A stretch of 11,703 bases of DNA from Pavlovales sp. CCMP2436. Taxonomy: Eukaryota > Haptophyta > Pavlovophyceae > Pavlovales. Location: NCBI GenBank assembly GCA_026770615.1, contig MU631367.1:171552-183254 (forward strand), given 5' to 3'. The notes under the pieces were generated by a model. That model ran no database searches. It was not told the DNA's origin and saw only the letters and a program-made list of their open reading frames with translations. Shown piece by piece: positions 1-6,130 of this stretch. A program made the position numbers and the translations under genes. Position 1 is the stretch's first letter. Each line of letters opens with the position of its first letter.

Positions 1-37
1 TTTTTTTTTTGGGGGGGGGGGGGGGGTAGATACTTAC

Positions 38-134
38 TCTCCACAGTCGTCGCCGCAACGCGCAGACTCTCGGTTCGAAGCTCCTCCTCCTCATCCCTTT
101 GAGACAATCGCTTCTCGGCTGCCTCCAGTTTTGC
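38..134 (-). CDS. Coiled-coil exon 12 (last exon in window)
   Basis: Encodes 32 residues, starting AKLEAAEKRLSQRDEEEELR and ending ATTVE. Acceptor TCTTAG|GCAAAA at 136-135. The donor A|GTAAGT at 37-36 is the only textbook consensus donor in the gene, phase 1, so at least one further exon lies beyond the left edge. The intron begins with 16 C then 10 A (plus 26-1). Confidence 0.75.
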
Positions 135-3050
135 CTAAGACACATATAGATAGAGGGGGGTGACCGGTGCGAATAAAATAAGAAGTAAGTAAGTAAGTAA
201 GTAAGTAAGTTAGTAAGTTAGTAAGTTCGTATATATATTAGATAAATGTATGTATATGTATGTACGTATATATGTGTGTGTGTGTGTGTGCGTGTGTGTG
301 CGTGTATGTGTATGTGTGTATATGTAAGGGGGGGGAGGAGGCGTAGATTACGCACCTTGAGTGCGGTCGCACTCTGCCTCACTTCGCGCAGTTCTCGCTC
401 TGCGTCCACCACAGCCGTTCTCGCCGCATTCGCAACCTGCGCCAGCGTTTGCAAGTTTTGAAAAGCTGTGAGCCATACACGGGAACGCAAGATGATGGGG
501 GGGGGGGGGGGGGGGAAGAAAGGGGGAGAGATTCGAGCTGTCATTCAAGCGCACCTCGTCATTGATTCGCTGGGCCTCGCGCGCGTCCGCGGCGCGGTCG
601 GTCGCAAGGCGAGCCGTCATGTCGATAGCGTGCGCAAGGGCGGCACGCTGCTTGGTGTGGGGGTGAGGGATGGTGAGGGTTGGGTCGGGGTTGTGAGCGT
701 AAGGACCAGGGCCGCGCTGTGTTACACACGCGAGAGGGTGGACAGCACATCCTCTTCGAAGACGCGCTGCTCGGACAGATGGGGAGGGTGCGTCACAAAG
801 CAGGAGATGGCAAGACTGGCGCAATGCTCCTACGCTCCCAACAGGGGCTGCAAGTGGGGAGGCGCTAAAAGAACTAATATAAAAAGGTGCCCATCGCGTG
901 CTGCTCGCATGCAGACTGCACTCACACGCATTTCTAGAGATTTGATTATTTATGCACCGAGCACGGGGTGGAAGGGCGTACAAATGCATAAATATTTAAA
1001 TTATTATTTATACATCTTTAATATTGATGGAAGGGCGCGTCGCATATAGGGCGTGTCGCACACCGAGAGGCGCGAGGCGCATCAAGGCAGGCAGGGAGGG
1101 AGAGAGGGAGAGAGGGGGGCAGCACGGTCGGCCAATACACTTTTTACACTTGTGTATCCCACTCATATGTAAACTTATAAGTAACTCACTCGCGCCCCTG
1201 CAGCAACACACTTGATACACAAATAGAAAAACACACCGTCTGCTGCCCCATATGTAAACTTATAAGTAAGTCTTAAAAAAGAAAAGAAAAAAAAGGCGCA
1301 CCTGCTCGGCGAGGGCGGAGTGTGCCTCGCGCAGCGTAGCAGCCAGCGCCTGCACCCTCTCTCGCTCCTATGCATTATACATTATATATTATATTATATA
1401 TTGTGTATTACACATTACATATTATATATTATATATTTTATGCATTATATACGAAATATGTAATATATAAGCAGCTCAGCAGTGCTAAACAGGAGGCGTT
1501 CACTTAGATTCTTATATATTACGCAGCCAGCGCCTTTCATACTATATATTAAATAATTTATTTAATAAATAATACTCAATCAATACTATTTCATTAAGTA
1601 TGCACGCGTTTGCGCTCCTGTATTGAATCTGAACATCTATTGTACAGATTCTGAATATATATTTTATATATTGTACTATGCGTGAGCACCTGCGCTCCTG
1701 CGCCAAACAAATGAAAGTGCATAAAAGGGGTGGCGTAGCCAACGTCTGCACGCGCTCACGCTTCTGCAAGTGGATTACAATAAATTTACAATAAATTTAC
1801 ACAGGGCGAATCATACAGCCACACATGCGATCCGAAATGCCGAGGTTCCGAGGGATTAGCGAGTCAGGTAGACCGGCTCAGGAGCGATGAAACCAAAAGC
1901 GAAGTTATTCTGAATGTCCGAATTATCATTGAACCCCAGAATAGAACCCCCGTCCCTCCGAAAAACAAAAAAAAACCTGCTGGGTGCGTTCCTCCTCGTT
2001 GCGAATCTCCGCGCGCGCGGCCGCTAGAGCATCCGCCACGGCATCCGCGTCACGTGCGGACGCCGCTGACTCATCCAGCGCTTCGGCAGCATTCTGTGCG
2101 TGCGTGCGTGTGTGTGTGTGGGGGGGAGGGGGTGTAGGGAATATGTTAGTGGCCAATGCATCCGCCAGGGGGTTGGCGTCGCGTGCGGATGTGGCCGACT
2201 CATCCAGCACTTCCACAGTTGTCAAAAAAAATGCATTCGCAACACACAAAAACAACACGAAAAAAAGGAAGAAAAATGTAACAGCAAAGAATAAGAAGAA
2301 AAGTGACACACCTGCTCGGCGTTCTCGCGCGCGTCGATTGCCTTGGCAGCCTCGATGCGCGCAGATTGCAGCTGCTCGGGAAGGGGGGGGGGGAGGGGGG
2401 GGGGGGGGGGGGGAGGGGGGGGGGGGGGGAGGGTCGCACCAATGAACAGGTTGATCGGGTGGGGGGGAGGAGGGTTCTCTAAGGAAAGTTATGAGATGTA
2501 GGCATACCTGAGTCGGGAGCAGTGAGTGACCATCTGCATAGGGGCTTCAACCACAAAATAAGGGGGGGGGGGGTATACCTGGGTCGAGAGCAGTGAATAC
2601 CCGTCCGCATAGTCCTGCACCCCCGCAAGAAGAGCTGCGTCGAGAACGAGTGCGTCTGAGTGGGGGAGGCGACTGTCACTGCGCCCGCCTACGGGGGGGG
2701 ATGGGGAGGAGGGGGGGTGCGTGCGTGAGTGTGAGCGGGGGGTGGCTGCCGTTAGAGGGGGGGGGAACAGGAGAGGGGGTGTTCTTTACCTAACACGAGG
2801 ATATACGGAATTCCGTCCGATCCAATTAACGTCGTCGCCGAGTGAAATGCGCGCGGCGAAGGCTTAACTCGGCTCGAGAGGGCGGGCTGGGAAAACGTCA
2901 TACTCGAGAGATCCAGGATTGAAATATCCTGCAAATACCTGCGAATTGGTACAAAGGGAGGGGGGGGGTGAGTGCGGGTTTGAAAGTTATCACACCCGAG
3001 TGATTAACGTTTGCAATACATTGCAATTATTTTGAGCACAAATACATATA

Positions 3051-3082
<32 letters not shown>

Positions 3083-3087
3083 GATAT

Positions 3088-3150
<63 letters not shown>

Positions 3151-3270
3151 TATTAATGAGGGGGGGTTCTGGCTAGCGGTGTTTCAAGTTCAAGTCAAGC
3201 TGATCTCAGCGCTCCGACGCAGGCTCCTACACGCTACGCCGAAGTGGGGAACTGGTAGAAGTGGTGGATG

Positions 3271-3305
<35 letters not shown>

Positions 3306-4780
3306 TTATATAATATAATATACTTGAACATATTTCATGCAAATACAGCATAGGGGATGTATGCCCGTCAGATTATACGGGGGGTGCCACACGTTATACT
3401 TTGGAGTCACATAATACTGATAGGAATTCAAGCTGGCGTCTGACTGTGTCATATATTATTAATATATTAGGAATGGTGCGCACCTAAATTCAGGCGCACG
3501 TGCGCCCGCGTCAGCCCGCGCGCGGCTGCGCCCTCCGAAGACGTAAAGTCGCGAGGGCGAAACGAGGGTGGCTGAGTGGCCGGCACGCGGCAGCGGCGAC
3601 ATCCCGGAGAGCTGCAGCGGACGCCAGGCACGCATGCCTGATGGGGGCGGAAGTTACATGGAGAGCGACTTGAGTTATAAATCAGCCTCTGAGCTGGTAT
3701 TGTGGTACCTCTGAGTGACCATCCATTCCCCAAGGCCAATGCTGCTGAGCACGTCGTTGAATTCCCCCCCTCCCCCCCTAGGCCACTATGACTAAGCACG
3801 CACCTGTCTCGAACACAGCCATGTCGTTGAATTCCCCCCCCTCCCCCCCTAGGCCACTATGACTAAGCACGCACCTGTCTCGAACACAGCCACGTCCTTG
3901 AATCCCCCCCCCTCCCTCCCTAGGCCACTATGACTAAGCACGCACCTGTCTCGAACACAGCCACGTCGTTGAAGGAAGCCACGGCGTCCTCTCCTCCGAA
4001 CAAGAGCGCTCCCCCAATCGTCTCGACGAACGTAAGCGAGTGGCCCATCCTCGGCAGCGGCACGAAGGAGTCCTCCTCGGTAGACGACCACGCATGCCAC
4101 TCGCCCTTGGCGCAGTTCAGTTCGTGCAAGTCGTTGAGGTAAAACCCGCCGCCATAAGAAGACGCACCCCCGAATATAAGCACCACGCCGCCGCCAACAT
4201 GCGTGGCAGCGTGGTGCGCGCGCGCGCGCGGTAGCCTGCCCACCGTCTCGAGCGGGCGCCAGGTGAGGGTTGAGCACTCCAGGATGTCCGCCGTCGCGTA
4301 GTACCTGCGCGTGCGCACGCGGACGTGAGATCGGGACGTTACGCAGATGGTGTGCGCGTGTCAGCGGAGGCAGATACTCGTGGACTCTCGGCCATGCTCG
4401 CCAGGTGAAGGCATGGTCGCAGGGCGCGAGTGCCCTCTGGAGGGCGTTTGGAAGCTAGAGGCGACGCACTTCCGGCCGACTGTGGCGTACTCGCCACCGA
4501 ATACGAGCATAGAAGAGCCGTCATCGTCAAGCGGCGTGGCCGTGTGCCCACTGCGCGGAGACGGCCCGCGGCCAGTGACGGTCAGCGGCTCCCATCCCCA
4601 GCTATCGCTCGAGGCAGCGCCTGGCACGTCTGTTGAGAGAACGGCGAGCTCGTTGGTGTGGTACGCACCGTTCCACCCCCCGAACATGACCACCTTGGCA
4701 GTGTTGCCGTGGTTGAAGGCGACCGCCGAGTGCCCCGACGAGCCGCCCTTAGGCAAGCAGACGCCGACGCGGCTGAACAT
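38..4780 (-). CDS. Kelch-repeat / coiled-coil protein, multi-exon, 3' end outside window
   Basis: Spliced model: 4780-4470, 4304-3946, 3637-3484, 2938-2790, 2688-2579, 2371-2312, 2093-1977, 1367-1302, 766-728 (tentative), 647-555, 436-356, 134-38, then on past the left edge. All junctions are GT-AG and every reading phase agrees from exon to exon. The first five exons give 361 residues with about six Kelch motifs, each with a PRxGHSA-type strand, a hydrophobic strand ending in GG, and a D-x-x-x-L-D/E...W segment. The later exons give about 184 residues of Ala/Glu/Arg/Gln-rich coiled coil. Kelch propellers followed by coiled coils are known as protein-binding scaffolds (Tea1-like polarity factors, some acyl-CoA-binding Kelch proteins). 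A scaffold role here is inference. The start is the ATG at 4780-4778, just before the first Kelch strand. An extra 5' exon cannot be excluded. Confidence 0.8.
182..227 (+). repeat. AAGT tetranucleotide microsatellite
   Basis: About eleven AAGT units, the distal ones altered by TTAG variants, inside intron 11 of the Kelch gene. Confidence 0.9.
242..327 (+). repeat. TG / ATGT-rich microsatellite
   Basis: Interrupted GT and ATGT repeats with a pure (TG)n core near 272-290, followed by a short G run at 328-335. Lies in intron 11. Confidence 0.85.
356..436 (-). CDS. Coiled-coil exon 11
   Basis: Encodes 27 residues, VANAARTAVVDAERELREVR then QSATALK, phase 0 to 0. Acceptor GCGCAG|GTTGCG at 438-437; donor CTCAAG|GTGCGT at 355. 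The coiled-coil frame also stays open upstream to a better-looking CACAG acceptor at 467-466 (adding FQNLQTLAQ), but that choice breaks phase with exon 10. Confidence 0.65.
497..515 (+). repeat. Poly-G run (poly-C on the gene's strand)
   Basis: Nineteen G in a row. On the minus strand it is a C tract 30-60 bases upstream of the exon 11 acceptors, so it may serve as a polypyrimidine tract. Confidence 0.9.
555..647 (-). CDS. Coiled-coil exon 10
   Basis: Encodes 31 residues, beginning RAALAHAIDMTARLATDRAA and ending RINDE, phase 0 to 0. The acceptor AAGCAG|CGTGCC at 649-648 is another tandem NAGNAG site. Donor GACGAG|GTGCGC at 554. Strong Ala/Leu/Ile heptad-like spacing. Confidence 0.7.
728..766 (-). 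CDS. Possible coiled-coil exon 9 (short)
   Basis: Thirteen residues, RVFEEDVLSTLSR, between acceptor CCGAGCAG (768-767) and a GTGTAA donor at 727, phase 0 to 0. The acceptor context matches exon 6 (tandem GAG/CAG). The donor is weak, and a GTGTGT one base upstream would break phase, so the exon is tentative. Confidence 0.4.
1164..1269 (+). repeat. 21-bp direct repeat in intron 8
   Basis: CATATGTAAACTTATAAGTA plus one further A occurs at 1164-1184 and again at 1249-1269. The remainder of intron 8 (767-1301) holds AG-rich and mixed sequence in which I see no convincing exon. Confidence 0.9.
1302..1367 (-). CDS. Coiled-coil exon 8
   Basis: Encodes 22 residues, starting ERERVQALAATLREAHSALA and ending EQ, phase 0 to 0. 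Acceptor GCATAG|GAGCG at 1369-1368; donor GAGCAG|GTGCGCC at 1301. Its last bases (CGCCGAGCAG|GTG in exon 8) closely match the end of exon 6, which suggests that the coiled-coil exons are related by duplication. Confidence 0.7.
1376..1470 (+). repeat. AT-rich low-complexity block in intron 7
   Basis: Imperfect ATTATATATTAT repeats directly upstream of exon 8 (transcript order). The rest of intron 7 (1471-1976) is AT-rich with exon 8-like pieces, plus a balanced-composition island at 1800-1965. Confidence 0.8.
1526..1768 (-). repeat. Scattered fragments resembling exon 8 in intron 7
   Basis: Near 1766-1735, after a TTGCAG acceptor-like site, the sequence reads KRERVQTLAT, matching ERERVQALAAT of exon 8. 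Shorter pieces of the same exon recur: GGAGCGCA near 1700 and near 1620, and AGGCGCTGGCTGCG near 1540-1527. AT-rich sequence separates them. None makes a complete phase-0 coiled-coil exon. Confidence 0.5.
1977..2093 (-). CDS. Coiled-coil exon 7
   Basis: Encodes 39 residues, phase 0 to 0, beginning NAAEALDESAASARDADAVA and ending in ...RTQQ. Ala sits at core positions with Glu/Arg outside, as in coiled coils. Acceptor GCACAG|AATG at 2095-2094; donor CAGCAG|GTTTTTTT at 1976. A decayed copy of the exon's front half lies in the upstream intron at 2152-2216. Confidence 0.7.
2152..2216 (-). pseudogene. Fossil copy of coiled-coil exon 7 in intron 6
   Basis: In the exon 7 frame it reads VEVLDESATSARDANPLADA, close to AEALDESAASARDADAVADA of exon 7. 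No donor follows: the frame runs into ATRICH bases and a C-rich tract, so I treat it as a dead duplicate 129 bp upstream of the live exon in transcript order. It could instead be an alternatively spliced exon with a cryptic donor. Confidence 0.65.
2312..2371 (-). CDS. Coiled-coil exon 6
   Basis: Encodes 20 residues, LQSARIEAAKAIDARENAEQ, phase 0 to 0. The acceptor is a tandem GAGCAG, so a 63-nt version with an extra Gln is equally possible. A C-rich tract of about 50 nt (plus strand 2383-2433) lies directly upstream as a polypyrimidine tract. The donor is GAGCAG|GTGTGTC at 2311. Confidence 0.7.
2383..2433 (+). repeat. Interrupted poly-G tract
   Basis: Four G blocks (11, 19, 15 and 3) separated by single A. 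On the minus strand it is a C-rich polypyrimidine tract directly before the exon 6 acceptor. The plus strand has the form of a G-quadruplex former. Confidence 0.9.
2506..2545 (-). repeat. Diverged copy of exon 5's 3' end plus donor in intron 5
   Basis: Reads PYADGHSLLPTQ followed by a GTATGCC donor, against DYADGYSLLSTQ and GTATACC at the true exon end. The two donors (2578 and 2507) are 71 bp apart. The substitutions show that this copy is older than the intron 2 array. Confidence 0.8.
2579..2688 (-). CDS. Kelch gene exon 5 (residues 325-361)
   Basis: The acceptor CGTAG|GCGG at 2690-2689 sits behind a run of eight C. The junction restores the Gly-Gly of motif 6, followed by RSDSRLPHSDALVLDAAL and YADGYSLLSTQ. 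This is the last recognisable Kelch element. The donor is CCCAG|GTATACC at 2578, phase 0. The 3' third of the exon and its donor are repeated 71 bp into the intron. Confidence 0.8.
2790..2938 (-). CDS. Kelch gene exon 4 (residues 275-325)
   Basis: Acceptor TTCGCAG|GTATTTG at 2940-2939. The nearer AG at 2930-2929 gives the wrong phase. The exon closes motif 5 (YLQDISILDLSSMTF) and opens motif 6 (PSPRAFHSATTLIG, then YILVLG). The donor is TTAG|GTAAAG at 2789, phase 1. Confidence 0.85.
3051..3144 (+). repeat. Compound (TC)n-(TA)n-(CA)n-(TA)n microsatellite
   Basis: Successive TC, TA, CA and TA blocks inside intron 3 of the Kelch gene. Confidence 0.95.
3272..3302 (+). repeat. (TA)n microsatellite
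   Basis: About fifteen TA units in intron 3. A GC-rich unique segment of about 110 bp (3160-3270) separates it from the compound microsatellite. I see no gene in that segment. Confidence 0.95.
3484..3637 (-). CDS. Kelch gene exon 3 (residues 224-275)
   Basis: Acceptor CATCAG|GC at 3639-3638. The joined reading gives MRAWRPLQLSG, which closes Kelch motif 4, then SPLPRAGHSATLVSPSRLYV with FGG, the start of motif 5. An Arg/Ala-rich loop follows up to the donor TTTAG|GTGCGC at 3483. It enters in phase 1 and leaves in phase 2, both matching its neighbours. Confidence 0.85.
3752..3973 (-). repeat. 71-bp tandem repeats of exon 2's 3' end plus donor, inside intron 2
   Basis: The true exon end and donor (GT at 3945) is repeated at 3874 and 3803, exactly 71 bp apart each time. 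Each unit contains the last roughly 28 exon bases (FNDVAVFET coding), the donor, about 20 intron bases and a G-rich tract. A partial fourth unit starts at 3780-3752 and diverges after the bases for FNDV. Differences between units are few (single substitutions and G-run length), so the duplication is recent. Confidence 0.9.
3946..4304 (-). CDS. Kelch gene exon 2 (residues 104-224)
   Basis: Acceptor GCGCAG|GTACTAC at 4306-4305; its polypyrimidine tract is weak. It completes Kelch motif 2 (YYATADILECSTLTWRPL), holds motif 3 (VVLIFGGASSYGGG, FYLNDLHELN, then W) and most of motif 4 (RMGHSLTF, ALLFGGEDAV, FNDVAVFET). The donor is GACAG|GTGCGTGC at 3945, phase 1. Without splicing, translation stops at 3922-3920, so use of either downstream donor copy in the following intron would truncate the protein. 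Confidence 0.85.
4470..4780 (-). CDS. Kelch gene exon 1 (residues 1-104)
   Basis: Starts at ATG 4780-4778 with MFSRVGVCLPKGGSSGHSAV and carries Kelch motif 1 (KVVMFGGWNG, then NELAVLSTD) and the front of motif 2 (SPRSGHTA, MLVFGGEYATVG). The donor is AA|GTGCGTC at 4469, phase 2. Reading past it loses the Kelch pattern, and splicing to exon 2 restores it by making a Lys codon across the junction. The GTG at 4795 is in frame but is an unlikely start in a nuclear gene. Confidence 0.75.
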
Positions 4781-4962
4781 CGCAAATGTACGCACGCAGC
4801 AGCGCGGTGTGCACGGCTATGGCACGGTAGCAGTGGGCAAGGACATTCAAATTTTAAATGTTGGTGTCATCCGGCGATCGGCTTCAACGAGAAGAACGCT
4901 GAATACATTTAAAAATATAGATCAAGCCCCGACCCCGCCAAACCACCTTCAGCCGACGTCAC
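4781..4962 (-). other. Spacer upstream of the Kelch gene; promoter probably here
   Basis: 182 bp between the stop of the upstream minus-strand reading frame and the Kelch ATG. It has AT-rich stretches (TATATTTTTAAATG near 4921-4905 and TTTAAAATTTGAA near 4859-4845) in otherwise GC-rich DNA. A promoter is inferred from position only. Confidence 0.35.
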
Positions 4963-5241
4963 TTAGCGCGCGCAAATCTGACCGTTGCCGGAGTAGCGCA
5001 CCGGCAGCTTCGGCTTGTGCGAATCCGGATACACTGCCGCAATGCCGACTCCCGCGAGTCCGAAGAGCAGCATGGCTGTGCAGACTTCCTCCTTGTAGGG
5101 CGCGCCCAGGCTGGCCTGGATCCAGCAGTAGTCGGGCTTCCAGGTTACGATGACGGTAGGGGAGTTGAGGACAGGCGCGTCCTCGAAAGTGCCGTGCTGC
5201 AGGAAGTTGATCGCGCGCTTGATGCATCCGCTTGGGTCCAT
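4963..5241 (-). CDS. Small single-membrane-span protein, possibly NDUFB8-like, 5' end unclear
   Basis: The reading frame ends at TGA or equivalent stop at 4965-4963 and is open up to an ATG at 5241. It contains one clear hydrophobic segment (TAMLLFGLAGVGIAAVY) followed by PDSHKPKLPVRY and a short hydrophilic tail. A membrane span followed by VYPD...P..P is a pattern I associate with the C-terminus of mitochondrial complex I subunit NDUFB8, especially fungal forms. That match is from memory and weak. A good acceptor (CTTCCTGCAG|CAC near 5200) suggests that this is only the last exon and that the ATG is not the true start. No convincing upstream exon is visible; a retroelement fragment lies just upstream. 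It is on the same strand as the Kelch gene, 182 bp before its ATG. Confidence 0.4.
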   Translation of the reverse strand: MDPSGCIKRAINFLQHGTFEDAPVLNSPTVIVTWKPDYCWIQASLGAPYKEEVCTAMLLFGLAGVGIAAVYPDSHKPKLPVRYSGNGQICAR

Positions 5242-5365
5242 CCGCCGAATCGATGCATCAGCCGAATCGGGTCGCCTTCAAGCGCAGCTCGTCGGCGCGG
5301 CCGTCGTACCTCCAGGCCGCCAGTGTGCAACTTTGTAACGTTTTCGAGGTTCACCAGGAGTGCGT

Positions 5366-5793
5366 AGCACGTTCCACAACCGCTGCATGCGAGCGATGGC
5401 GAGGAAAAAGCCGCTGCGCGCTTCCTCCGACTACATCTTCAAGTACGCTGCCCTCGCGCCGCAGTACGTCGCCCTCGGCGTCACAGACATCGACCAGTAT
5501 ATCTCCAATCGGAAATTACGCTAGGCGGGACATGTGATGCGCATGAGCATGTCGAGACTTCCTCGCATTTTCATGACATCGTGGGTCAACGCACCGCGAC
5601 GCAACGGGCGACCGCTGATCTCCTACGGACACGACCTAACTCGCGAGCGCAACAACGTCAGCTTCAACCTTGACGAGTTGGCGTTGGCGTCTCAACGAGC
5701 TGGGGCAAGGCCGCACAAGTCAAGGCATCCTGGTGCAAACTGAGGAGACTACCGGACATGAAACCCATCTTCAAGAAAACCCGAACGAAATAG
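5366..5793 (+). pseudogene. C-terminal fragment of a LINE-like retrotransposon ORF
   Basis: The plus-strand frame reads STFHNRCMRAMARKK, then after about 30 residues ISNRKLR, stop, AGHVMRMSMSRLPRIF, SWV...RRNGRPLISYG. A helix with RCxRxM, then (W)AGHVxRM...RLPR...GRP, is the familiar tail after the reverse transcriptase of many non-LTR elements. Two lesions are visible. A TAG at 5522-5524 stands where the family normally has Trp. A frameshift near 5686 moves the matching tail (WGKAAQVKASWCKL) into the next frame, which ends at TAG 5791-5793. No reverse transcriptase domain precedes it, so it is a truncated dead copy. It lies just upstream of the NDUFB8-like frame, on the opposite strand. Confidence 0.65.
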
Positions 5794-6130
5794 CCTGCTC
5801 GAAGCTCTGTCGGCGCTTAGGTACCACCGCAAGGTGACGCTAAAGCTCAGCAGATTGACGCTCAGAGCTGACACCCGGGTCCTCCTGGACGCAGAGACTG
5901 CGCCCCGGCGGTAGAAGGGGCATTATAACTAAACGATAACTAATAACTACCAGGAGTACGTTAAATTCGAAATGGCCGTCTGCGAGTGTTAGAAAGCAGA
6001 GAATCGCGTCGCTGCGCCGCCTGAGCGCGCGAGTGACCGCACGCTTAGCCTCAGCATGCCAGCCGAGTGGCGGTGGGCGCCAATTTGGCGGTGGGCGTCG
6101 AGGCCCGGTGCTCGCGGTTTTTGCGCGTCG
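5794..6130. other. Noncoding, no gene recognised
   Basis: The first 110 bases keep an open frame (EALSALRYHRKVTLKLSRLT onward, ending at a TAG near 5914) that might be 3' remnant of the retroelement. After an AT-rich patch near 5925-5975 nothing recognisable is present. Confidence 0.4.

Noticed and set aside
348..989. A 213-codon minus-strand open frame across several coiled-coil exons
   Set aside because: It crosses poly-C and intron sequence and only partly shares the coiled-coil frames. The short-exon model with matched phases explains the region better.
1183..1200. An 8-base microexon-like unit (GCAG|GGGCGCGA|GTGAGT) and a similar one near 1704-1690
   Set aside because: Eight bases would break the phase 0 chain; such AG...GT pairs arise easily here.
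1984..2445. Plus-strand Ser/Ala-rich and poly-Gly frame
   Set aside because: It is the antisense of exons 6-7 plus the G-run translated as poly-Gly.
3165..3200. tRNA-like A box (TGGCTAGCGG) and B box (AGTTCAAGTC), possible SINE
   Set aside because: The boxes are only about 20 bases apart and no cloverleaf or poly-A tail is evident.
3011..3271. Plus-strand frame over the compound microsatellite
   Set aside because: Translation of simple repeats (Ser-Leu, Tyr-Ile, Thr-His) and inside a well-supported intron.
4347..5153. 268-codon plus-strand frame
   Set aside because: Antisense to Kelch exon 1 and the NDUFB8-like frame; Pro/Ser/Arg-rich shadow composition.
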